A stretch of DNA of 25,396 nucleotides from assembly GCA_910586865.1 (NCBI GenBank), contig CAJUIY010000028.1, positions 1 through 25,396 on the forward strand. Direction: 5' to 3'. This document shows, one piece after another, positions 16,819 to 23,836 of this stretch. How positions within the stretch are numbered: position 1 is the first letter of the stretch; every line of letters begins with the position of its first letter. Under the pieces are notes generated by a model. The model did not search any database. It was not told the origin of the DNA and saw nothing but the letters and a program-made list of their open reading frames with translations. A program made the translations under genes and the position numbers. Origin of the DNA: an uncultured Bacilli bacterium (GTDB lineage Bacteria; Bacillota_I; Bacilli_A; RF39; UBA660).

Positions 16819-16860
16819 CTAAATAGAAAAATACCTTTTCGGTACTTTCTAACTATTTAG
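16819..16860 (-). terminator. Long hairpin between the 551-residue protein gene and the kinase-like gene
   Basis: On the minus strand CTAAATAG (16853-16860) pairs with CTATTTAG (16819-16826). Inside, GAAAGTACC pairs with GGTATTTTC-type sequence around the loop GAAAA, with three bases bulged. About 17 pairs form in total. It covers the last codons and stop of the upstream gene and ends 2 bases before the ATG at 16817. The T-rich descending arm resembles a terminator, but there is no free T-tail, so it may instead be a partial terminator or a transcript-stabilising end. Confidence 0.5.
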
Positions 16861-18504
16861 TGTAATCTCTACTTGTTTTTGATTATTTTGTGTTGAAACT
16901 TTAATGGTACCAATATTCGACGGATACTCTCCATCGCTTAAATTATTATCCTCATTATTTATCACATTTCCACTAGAATCCGTTAATACAAGAGCTACTC
17001 CTTTGACATTCATAGAGATTGCATTCAAGTCTTTCTTAATACTCGTATTCGTATTGGCAGTACTAGAAGAAAAGTCATAAATTAAATTCAATGGATTACT
17101 ACTTAGATACTGTTCTTCAAAAATAATTTGTGTAGGATTGTCTTCTCTAGCATAAATATGTAGAAGTAATCCTTCCCCTTCATAAACTGTATAAGTATAA
17201 TGATCAAAAATAGAATCATTTTTTGCTACACAATCTGTAAAATAAGTAGGGTTTCCTCCTTGATATAAGATAAGTTCCGACCAAGCAGGATCAATATAAG
17301 AATTTAGGTATCTTCTAAGAGAACGAATTCGGTTGTTGGTACTAGAAGCTTTTGGAAGTTCAAATTTTAATTTTTCTCCTGTCATAATAGAATATAAATT
17401 GGTTGGAATCGTTAGGCTATTTTCTGTCTCCTCATAAGTAGTCATTTTTAAACGTGAATCTTTTTTTACTAACTCTAAGATATTTTTTACTTGGTATGTT
17501 TCCTCTTTCTCTTTTAGGTACTTATTTATCACGGAAGTATCTATGCTACTTAAATATTTTTTCGCATATTTCACAAATAAATCATCTACCGAGTCATTCG
17601 AATAGAAATAAAGAGCAATTGGAGAAGTTTGATTCGCACGTAAATGGTATATACTATCTGTTACCGCATAACTACCAAAGAAATCATCTACTTCAAAGAT
17701 ATAATATTGATCATTCATCCAAGCTTTTAGTCCATCTAACGTATTAAAATAAGTAATATTTTCTTGGTTTACTTTATTTTCAAAATTAGAGCTTAAAGAA
17801 GAGGATTTTAGGTAGTTTGAAATAAAGTCTTTTTTGGTATCATCAATCTTAGTCGTACTTCCTAACCATGCTACCAGACGAGAATACATATCTGCTTCCT
17901 CATTCGTTTTTAAAAGACGACAAGTTTTATTACCAGCAACACAGGAATCTTTATTTGGATAACCATATTCTTTATAATAATCGTCTACATTTGTGATTTG
18001 GAAAGAATCGGTGGCAAAAAGATAATTGAAATCATCTTCTCCATTAAAAGAACCATAGGTATTCATTGTTACTTTTAACTTATTTTGATCTACCATCGAT
18101 TGAAAATCACAATGAATCGTCACATCAACTTGTTCTTCTCCTAAACTGGTAAAAGAAATTTTAGAATTCACAGTTGGTGTTAACACGCCGTTAACGGAAA
18201 TGTTTTCTACTTTACAATAAGGATTATCTAGTTCTATTTGAAAAGTCTCTAGAGTATCTTCTTGTTCCATATTATTTTTTCTCTTAAAACTCAATCCATA
18301 TTGAAGAGTATAAGCATCCGATGTTTTTAGGATTTCACTTCTGGTATAGGAAGAAGATAAATCTTTAAACTTCACCCCATAATTTAGGGCATGTAAATCT
18401 TCTTTGGTATACTTTGCAGAAGAAGTAAGAAAAGAAACAGAAGAAATAGAACCTAATAGAATCATCATATAACCAGCTATGACAAGACATTTTACTTTTT
18501 TCAT
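16849..18504 (-). CDS. Exported protein of unknown function with SipW-like signal region
   Basis: A 551-residue protein I do not recognise. The N-terminus has a short basic start, one hydrophobic helix and then SSAKYTKEDLH. This matches the position and form of the TYAKYTSS boundary in the TasA-like protein at 22440-23078, so it is a candidate substrate of the SipW enzymes in the operon. The first 170 residues look beta-rich (ISVNGVLTPTVNSKISF, a short phrase reminiscent of Ig or TasA-like sheets). The middle (about 180-370) looks more helical. The C-terminal 60 residues are Ser/Asn-rich with a final beta strand. Six cysteines in the mature part, including the pair DSCVAGNKTC, suggest disulfides. 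It starts 12 bases after the previous stop with AGGAGG spanning that stop. Minor fibre component, tip protein or secreted enzyme are all possible. Confidence 0.75.
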   Translation of the reverse strand: MKKVKCLVIAGYMMILLGSISSVSFLTSSAKYTKEDLHALNYGVKFKDLSSSYTRSEILKTSDAYTLQYGLSFKRKNNMEQEDTLETFQIELDNPYCKVENISVNGVLTPTVNSKISFTSLGEEQVDVTIHCDFQSMVDQNKLKVTMNTYGSFNGEDDFNYLFATDSFQITNVDDYYKEYGYPNKDSCVAGNKTCRLLKTNEEADMYSRLVAWLGSTTKIDDTKKDFISNYLKSSSLSSNFENKVNQENITYFNTLDGLKAWMNDQYYIFEVDDFFGSYAVTDSIYHLRANQTSPIALYFYSNDSVDDLFVKYAKKYLSSIDTSVINKYLKEKEETYQVKNILELVKKDSRLKMTTYEETENSLTIPTNLYSIMTGEKLKFELPKASSTNNRIRSLRRYLNSYIDPAWSELILYQGGNPTYFTDCVAKNDSIFDHYTYTVYEGEGLLLHIYAREDNPTQIIFEEQYLSSNPLNLIYDFSSSTANTNTSIKKDLNAISMNVKGVALVLTDSSGNVINNEDNNLSDGEYPSNIGTIKVSTQNNQKQVEITLNS

Positions 18505-18516
18505 TTTCGAAACCTC

Positions 18517-19152
18517 CTAATCAATTTGTGTGGCAGAATATCCTACTGATATTTCTCCTTTATCTAAAGTTAATTCATTAAATTTATACTTTGTATAATC
18601 ATAATCTAAGAGGAATAAATAAGTGCGTTTTCCTCTTTCGGATAGGATTTGATTTTTCATATATTCTAAGATAACTTCGTTTTCATCTTCACTTTTTACA
18701 AGAGGAAGACTTGCTCCGCTTAGTGATAGTTCTTGTTGTGTTTTTAAAAGTTCTGTCACATCATATAATTTATAATTCGTAAAGTAATTTTTCTCCTTTT
18801 TCTTAATTGCTGTTGTTACTACTAATTTACTGTTTACCTCTAAATCATTCGTATCTACCGTGAAATAGAACCCAATTTGTGGCTTAGCACGTAATCCTTC
18901 TTGTGTACTATCAAAATCTTCATTGAAACACGCCACATTTTTGGGAGTAATTTGAGCCATATCTTGACAAGAGATTTCTTGTTTAATCTCAACATTAAAT
19001 TTAGCTACTCTTGCCGAAGTGGTGGTCATATGAGAAGAAACATAACGAGAATATGTTACTACCATAGCAAACAAACCCATTACTAAAGTGTACATCATAA
19101 TCCATTTTCCTAAACGTTTTTTAAAACTTTTACTTTGTAGTAATTCTTTCAT
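18517..19152 (-). CDS. Second TasA/camelysin-like SipW substrate (minor fibre subunit candidate)
   Basis: A 211-residue exported protein. After a basic start and one helix (17-34) it reads VTYSRYVSS...ARVAKFNVEI, parallel to the GTYAKYTSS...ARVAKWDV of the protein at 22440-23078. Its end, SVGYSATQID, parallels SIEATLSATQRD there. The middle has the subunit-like phrase FTVDTNDLEVNSKLVVTT. This fits the SipW-cognate signal class and the TasA/camelysin beta-sandwich fold, although the core W.W motif of the major subunit is absent. Two cysteines (C62, C75) could form a disulfide. The frame opens at a GTG (19161), but ATG at 19152 with AAGGTGG upstream is preferred. It overlaps the end of the second sipW gene by 23 bases, which suggests that peptidase and substrate are coupled. 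Confidence 0.75.
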   Translation of the reverse strand: MKELLQSKSFKKRLGKWIMMYTLVMGLFAMVVTYSRYVSSHMTTTSARVAKFNVEIKQEISCQDMAQITPKNVACFNEDFDSTQEGLRAKPQIGFYFTVDTNDLEVNSKLVVTTAIKKKEKNYFTNYKLYDVTELLKTQQELSLSGASLPLVKSEDENEVILEYMKNQILSERGKRTYLFLLDYDYTKYKFNELTLDKGEISVGYSATQID

Positions 19153-19723
19153 CTTGTCCACCTTCTTTCTTTCTCTCCTCTTCTTTTTTCTGGAAGAATT
19201 CTTTTTCTTCCTCGCTCATCTCTTTTTTTGAAAAATCACTATCGATACTAATAATAACACAGGCCAGAACACCAATTAGAAACACTAGAATCAAGGTAAT
19301 TGGATTTTGAACTGCCTTTACTACATAACCAAATTTGTGGATTTTAAAAGCATAGGTACCCGCAATTTTATCTTTTTTAACATATCCTGGATCTACACTT
19401 TTATTTGCATCCCCTTTCGTAAGATAACCATCCTTTGTCATTCCTACAATTCGGTGAGTCACAAAAGAGCCATTGACATCCATAAAAGTGATAATATCGC
19501 CTTCTTTATAATCCTTTTTCTTTTGGTTGATAATAATGAAATCCCCTGTTTGAATGGTAGGTTCCATCGAACCACTTACTACTTCTAAAGAAGCATAACC
19601 ACCAATTCCTACTAGATTTTTTTTAAATATTTTAAAGGAGGCAAAAGTATACAAATTGTATAGGATAATTAGGAACAAAAGAGACCAAAGAAATATTTTT
19701 CCTACTTTTTTAACATTCTGCAT
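19130..19723 (-). CDS. sipW: SipW-type signal peptidase I, second copy
   Basis: A 197-residue membrane protease of the ER-type (SipW) branch of S26 signal peptidases, which removes the signal from TasA-like proteins. One N-terminal helix (about 10-30) is followed by VVSGSMEPT with the nucleophile S52, then FVTHRIVG with H90 in place of the lysine of ordinary bacterial signal peptidases, and TKGDANKSVD with D105. A second helix near 135-160 leads to a long charged Glu/Lys tail in the cytoplasm. The frame opens with a GTG, but the ATG at 19723 lies 7 bases after AGGGGGGG. It directly precedes and overlaps the minor TasA-like gene, so that protein is its likely substrate. The protein differs widely from the other SipW here outside the active-site motifs. 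Confidence 0.9.
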   Translation of the reverse strand: MQNVKKVGKIFLWSLLFLIILYNLYTFASFKIFKKNLVGIGGYASLEVVSGSMEPTIQTGDFIIINQKKKDYKEGDIITFMDVNGSFVTHRIVGMTKDGYLTKGDANKSVDPGYVKKDKIAGTYAFKIHKFGYVVKAVQNPITLILVFLIGVLACVIISIDSDFSKKEMSEEEKEFFQKKEEERKKEGGQDERITTK

Positions 19724-19750
19724 CACGATTCCCCCCCTATCTTATTCTTT

Positions 19751-22351
19751 TTATTTACTACACTTGTCGATGGTATGATAATCAATTCTAACGGTAATGG
19801 TATAATCGGTATCCTTTTTTATCTTACCTATTTCGGTATCTGCTTGACTATCGGTATCCATCCATTTCCATAAAAGATCAATTTCGACACGATTTTTATC
19901 CTTTTTCGTTGGATCCAATTCAATTGGACTTGATACATCATGATTTGCTGTAATCGTATTTAGAAATAGACCATCATGATGATTCTTGATAACACTACTA
20001 TCTTGATTTAGAATTTGGTAATTATCATTGCTACCATAGAAATAGTGATATTTTGTTTCCTTAGTAGAATCCGTTGGAACATAATACCGAAGAATATATC
20101 CCATATTAATACAGCCACTTGGTGTACACATCGTATCCTCTGTTAAAGTAATACTATCAATTTCTATTTTTTTGGCACTATGATTTTCAATGTACATGGT
20201 ATGAGAACCATTTGCCCCTGGATAAATAATCTTATCCTTTTTATACTTTTTATAATATTCTTCGTTATGGAATAAATCGACTTCTGTTAGATACATCACT
20301 CCAGTATCTGGTAAATCAATATATTTGCTTCCTTCTTCTTCCTTATAAATCGCATATAAATATAAGTTTTCATGTACTTCTATTTCTTCCTCTAAACCAT
20401 ATCTTGTACCCGTTCCATCGGATTTGGTATGATAACTATCTAGTTCAAAGTAAGTACACTTTTTCGGATCATCTACTAAATAAGCTACATAGTCACTTAG
20501 TTTCAAAATTTCGCCCTTATTTAGTAATAATTGATATTTCGAAGTAAAGGAGTTAAAGAACCCATCTTGTGCATCTATCGTAACTCGATATTTTGAAGTA
20601 ATAATCACTTTTCCTTGTACTTTTGTGATATCTTTTTGATAAGCAGAACCAGAAATGGTTATCATCACCTCTCCCTCTCCTTTTAAGTCAGTAAGAATGG
20701 CAAGAGAAGAAGTTGGATCTTCATTATCCTCTTGTTGGTAAAGAAAAGATAGTAAGTCTGGACTGGAAGAGACAATATCTAAATACCCTATCTCATTAGA
20801 TAATCTTATTCCACCAGGAATCGTTGTTTTTGTAATAGAAGAATCACTACTAAATAAATTGGTATTGATAATAAGATATGGATCTACCTCATCATCTAGA
20901 TAGTTGAATTCATATTGATTGGCATTTAAAGTAGCATAGTAATTCTCCATCGTAACCGTAAAATCCATACTACTAGTTTTTCCTAGATACTCCACTGTTA
21001 AAGTAAAATTCTTTCCAATATCTTGTATCGTTGGTGTAATTGCTATTTTTCCTTCTTTGATAAGAATATCTCCCATAAAGTTTGGAGTAATACTTGTTTT
21101 CATTTGATTCTTATCATAGTCTGTAGTAACATTACCATCTTCCATAATCTGATATAGAACATCGGTTGTTTTTGCTTCCATTTTTATTTCTGTGATATCC
21201 TTACTTAGTTCTATTGTTCGAATTGGTTTATGAATGGTTAAGGTATATTGTGTGGTACTCTTTCCAGATTCACTAGAGACTTTTATCGTAATCGTATTGT
21301 TCCCTTCCGTTAAGAAAATATTGGAAAAATCGGTAATCTCTTGATTCATTCCATTTTGATTCGAAATTGTCGCATGAATCGTTGCATTTGGACTTGTCTT
21401 TACAAGGTCTACTGCTACAGAAGAAGTATCAAAATTCACTTTGGATTGATATTTAGTACTACTACTTCCTACTTTGGTGGTTTCAAATCCAATCACTTTG
21501 ATATCTTCTAGTGTACTAATATCTGATTTTTCATTCTTAGGCTCTTCTGGATGAGATGGGTTGTCACTAGAAGCATTGGAACTACTAGAAGAATTGGTAC
21601 TAGCGTTATTCGAATGATTTGGTTTTTTATGGTATCCACTAGAACTTCCAGTAACCGTTAATAGATAAGTTGCTTGATACTTCTTACCTCGATAAGTAAC
21701 CGTTAATGTAATAGTAGTCTTTCCTGCTTTATAAGCTTTTATGGTTAAAACTCCATTTTTAGCAGTAGCGGTAGCCACTTTCTTATTACTAGAAGTAACC
21801 ACTACCTTTCCATCGATATGATTTAATTGATAATAAATGGATAAGCTATTTTCATAATTCAAGTTAATCTTTCCAGAATTACTTGCTAAAGAGATACTTT
21901 TATTAGAACCTAAGATGGTTAAAAGATGCGTACCAATATATTTTTTCCCATTTACTTTAGCGATAATGGAAATCGTTACTTTCCCCTTTTTCTTTGGAGA
22001 TACCTCGACATAATTTCCTTTTACTTTACAGGTTGCTATTTCGGCATCACTGGTTGTACATTGATATTTTTTGGTATTTAGACTAGAAATGTATTCAATT
22101 TTATAAGAATCATCTACTACGGTTTCTCCTTTCTTTTTGATAAAACGTAAAGAAGTGTTTTTTTCTTGTTCAAAATCCTTTGTCTCATCTTCTATCTCAT
22201 AAGAAGAAGAGCCGTCAAAGATGCTACCAATCTTTCCAAATAGATTCGCATTACAACTTGTAATAAGAAGCAAGAGTAAAAGACACAAAAGTATTAGAAT
22301 TAGTTTCTTATGATTTTTCTTTTCTTCTTGTTCTTTTTTTTGTTTTGTCAT
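19751..22351 (-). CDS. Large lipoprotein with Ig-like, cadherin-like and C-terminal TasA-like domains (fibre anchor candidate)
   Basis: An 866-residue protein with a basic start, leucine-rich helix and lipobox ITSC (C33), so probably anchored in the membrane. Reading on: two bacterial Ig-like (BIG2) domains (about 62-148 and 151-235; the second has VVVTSSNKKVATATAKNGVL), a Ser/Asn linker (236-275), a cadherin-like beta-sandwich domain (278-376, with LTEGNNTITIKVSSESGKSTTQYTLTI), further beta domains (377-585), a segment like the InlB B-repeat/Flg_new family (588-673, ending ENLYLYAIY), and a C-terminal domain (about 685-863). That last domain resembles the TasA-like subunit of the operon: VDLF, IIYPGANGSHTMYIENHS, then LLWKWMDTDSQADTEIG against IEWQW...DANDAKDNALG. 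Such a design suits a base that the fibre docks on, a role given to TapA in Bacillus. Six or more cysteines occur, partly in close pairs. SD AAAGGAGG, 8 bases from the ATG. Confidence 0.85.
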   Translation of the reverse strand: MTKQKKEQEEKKNHKKLILILLCLLLLLLITSCNANLFGKIGSIFDGSSSYEIEDETKDFEQEKNTSLRFIKKKGETVVDDSYKIEYISSLNTKKYQCTTSDAEIATCKVKGNYVEVSPKKKGKVTISIIAKVNGKKYIGTHLLTILGSNKSISLASNSGKINLNYENSLSIYYQLNHIDGKVVVTSSNKKVATATAKNGVLTIKAYKAGKTTITLTVTYRGKKYQATYLLTVTGSSSGYHKKPNHSNNASTNSSSSSNASSDNPSHPEEPKNEKSDISTLEDIKVIGFETTKVGSSSTKYQSKVNFDTSSVAVDLVKTSPNATIHATISNQNGMNQEITDFSNIFLTEGNNTITIKVSSESGKSTTQYTLTIHKPIRTIELSKDITEIKMEAKTTDVLYQIMEDGNVTTDYDKNQMKTSITPNFMGDILIKEGKIAITPTIQDIGKNFTLTVEYLGKTSSMDFTVTMENYYATLNANQYEFNYLDDEVDPYLIINTNLFSSDSSITKTTIPGGIRLSNEIGYLDIVSSSPDLLSFLYQQEDNEDPTSSLAILTDLKGEGEVMITISGSAYQKDITKVQGKVIITSKYRVTIDAQDGFFNSFTSKYQLLLNKGEILKLSDYVAYLVDDPKKCTYFELDSYHTKSDGTGTRYGLEEEIEVHENLYLYAIYKEEEGSKYIDLPDTGVMYLTEVDLFHNEEYYKKYKKDKIIYPGANGSHTMYIENHSAKKIEIDSITLTEDTMCTPSGCINMGYILRYYVPTDSTKETKYHYFYGSNDNYQILNQDSSVIKNHHDGLFLNTITANHDVSSPIELDPTKKDKNRVEIDLLWKWMDTDSQADTEIGKIKKDTDYTITVRIDYHTIDKCSK

Positions 22352-22372
22352 AGAGATTTCCTCCTTTCCTAT

Positions 22373-22422
22373 TTAACATCCAGTTAAACCTATGAGTGTT
22401 CATAGACTTAATTGGAAGTTAA
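22373..22422 (-). promoter_or_regulatory. Long near-perfect stem-loop between major subunit gene and anchor gene
   Basis: The 50-base minus-strand segment folds into two 23-base arms with a 4-base loop ACAC; 19 Watson-Crick pairs, two G-U and two mismatches. It is followed by an ordinary ribosome site rather than a T-run, so it is not a standard terminator. A second, smaller hairpin with arms GGAAGT and ACTTCC (22414-22431) shares bases with the large stem and cannot form at the same time. It may protect the 3' end of the major subunit message or hold back expression of the next gene. Confidence 0.65.
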
Positions 22423-22439
22423 ATTACTTCCTTTTTTGA

Positions 22440-23078
22440 TTAATCACGTTGCGTAGCACTTAAAGTTGCTTCGATGCTAACAGTAGCTGTTCCAGCTTTT
22501 CCTAATGCATTATCTTTTGCATCATTAGCATCAATTGCTGTTTTATCAGCACCTTTTTCGTATACCCATTGCCATTCAATTTTAATAGTACCTTTATTAC
22601 CAGTAGTAGTATCAAAAGGTAAGAATGTATTAGCAGGCATTGCTAAATCTGCGATAGAATCTTTCCAGTCACCTTCTACTGCGGTTCCTCCAACAGGTGT
22701 ATAAGTAAGTTTGTATTGAAGTGGAATATTTGATGCATTTGTCTCTTTGAATGTTGCAACTAAATCAGCATTTACTTCTGAGTCATTGGTAATATCAATA
22801 GAAAATGCTCCTTTCGTACCTGGTGCGATAATATTTTCGGTTGTTCCCCCATCTTTTACATCTGTCTCTGCACTACCATCAGTGTCTAAAATGGTATCAA
22901 ATAGATTAAATGCAAAAGTATTGGTTGTTCCAAACTTAACGTCCCATTTTGCAACTCTTGCGGTATCGGTATCCGTTTCACTAGAAGTATATTTTGCATA
23001 AGTACCTGCCACACTTCCCATACTAATCACTGTTAATACGACTAAAGCTACTACAAAGATATTTCTGATTTTCTTCAT
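22440..23078 (-). CDS. TasA/camelysin-like major fibre subunit
   Basis: A 212-residue exported protein, the likely main building block of the surface fibre. The signal region (1-28) ends GTYAKYTSS and is followed by DTDTARVAKWDV, the classic SipW-cognate signal and start of mature chain (TIGR04088-type). The mature domain is rich in Ala, Thr and Asp and has no cysteine. Motifs are NIIAPGTKGAFSIDITNDSEVNADL (residues 82-106), YKLTYTP, IKIEWQWVYE and DANDAKDNALG, ending SATQRD. TasA relatives polymerise by donating an N-terminal strand to the next subunit. The ribosome site AAGGAGGTGA is a perfect match to the 16S anti-SD, 5 bases from the ATG at 23078 when counted from its end, which fits high output. 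A GTG at 23087 is inside that site and is rejected. Placed directly after the first sipW gene. Confidence 0.9.
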   Translation of the reverse strand: MKKIRNIFVVALVVLTVISMGSVAGTYAKYTSSETDTDTARVAKWDVKFGTTNTFAFNLFDTILDTDGSAETDVKDGGTTENIIAPGTKGAFSIDITNDSEVNADLVATFKETNASNIPLQYKLTYTPVGGTAVEGDWKDSIADLAMPANTFLPFDTTTGNKGTIKIEWQWVYEKGADKTAIDANDAKDNALGKAGTATVSIEATLSATQRD

Positions 23079-23188
23079 CCTTTTCACCTCCTTTTATGTT
23101 TTAATTTACTAACTCATAATTCATGAATTATGATAGGAAATCACTTCCTAATCTATCTGTAACACTTCTACTAGTAGAAATGGTACAT
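23079..23188 (-). promoter_or_regulatory. Structured gap before the major subunit gene
   Basis: Within 110 bases there are three inverted repeats: CACTTCTACTAGTAGAAATG (23163-23182), whose minus-strand transcript pairs 8 bp with one G-U around CTAG; TAGGAA...TTCCTA (23134-23150, 6 bp, loop 5); and the perfect 20-base palindrome TCATAATTCATGAATTATGA (23114-23133). The perfect Shine-Dalgarno follows at about 23083-23092. I found no convincing -35/-10 pair. The repeats could mark a processing site, a regulator-binding operator or an RNA switch controlling the subunit gene. Confidence 0.5.
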
Positions 23189-23809
23189 TTATTTTGATTC
23201 TTCTGGATGAGAGGCTTTTATTTTTTCCTCTAGTTCTTTCTGCCTTTTATATTCCAAGAATTCTTGGTGTTCTTTATCTCTTTGCCTTTTAGTTGATGCA
23301 TAAAAGGCAAGCACAAAGATAACGGTGATGGATAATACCACAATGATAATCATCATAGGAGAAGCCAAAGAATTTAGTATTGTCCCTACTGCAGGTATTC
23401 GAAAACGATAAATTCCTTCTACATCTTGATATTCCACTAAGTTTTGATCTTGTGAGTTATTATTATCTCCTTTCGTAACAAAGTAAGTAACTCCATCACT
23501 TTTTACAATATCAATAATACGATGGGTTGTTACCGTATTTTCTGCATCACGAAAGGCTATAACGTCTCCTTTTACTAGTTTTCGTGGATTTGTATTCTCA
23601 ACTATAATCAAATCCCCTATTCTAATCTCATTCTCCATCGATCCTGATAGAACAATAAATGGTTTATAGCCAAACACACTAGGAATTTCATCCTTATTTG
23701 AATTCGCTTGGAATAGGATAAAACAATTCAATAGTAATACTGGTATTAGAATAATACTAACTAAAATTGTTAACCAATTACTTGGTTTTTGATACCACTT
23801 TTTTCCCAA
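23189..23809 (-). CDS. sipW: SipW-type signal peptidase I, first copy
   Basis: A 206-residue ER-type signal peptidase. A membrane helix (about 12-33) precedes FIVLSGSMENEI with nucleophile S57, VTTHRIID with H96, and TKGDNNNSQD with D115; the Ser-His-Asp arrangement and absence of the catalytic lysine identify the SipW class. A second helix (about 147-170) and a basic/acidic coiled cytoplasmic tail follow. It should cleave the TasA-like protein encoded next. Start choice: GTG at 23818 has the ribosome site touching it, while TTG at 23809 lies 8 bases after AAGGGGGG and is preferred, making this a rare TTG start. Low sequence likeness to the second SipW suggests different substrates rather than a recent duplication. 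Confidence 0.9.
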   Translation of the reverse strand: MGKKWYQKPSNWLTILVSIILIPVLLLNCFILFQANSNKDEIPSVFGYKPFIVLSGSMENEIRIGDLIIVENTNPRKLVKGDVIAFRDAENTVTTHRIIDIVKSDGVTYFVTKGDNNNSQDQNLVEYQDVEGIYRFRIPAVGTILNSLASPMMIIIVVLSITVIFVLAFYASTKRQRDKEHQEFLEYKRQKELEEKIKASHPEESK

Positions 23810-23836
23810 GTGAATCACCCCCCTTTTTTTCTTAAT

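Noticed and set aside
20296..20315. LPDTG sequence (residues 680-684) in the 866-residue lipoprotein, like a sortase signal
   Set aside because: It is internal, about 180 residues before the C-terminus, without a following hydrophobic stretch and basic tail; the protein already has a lipobox.
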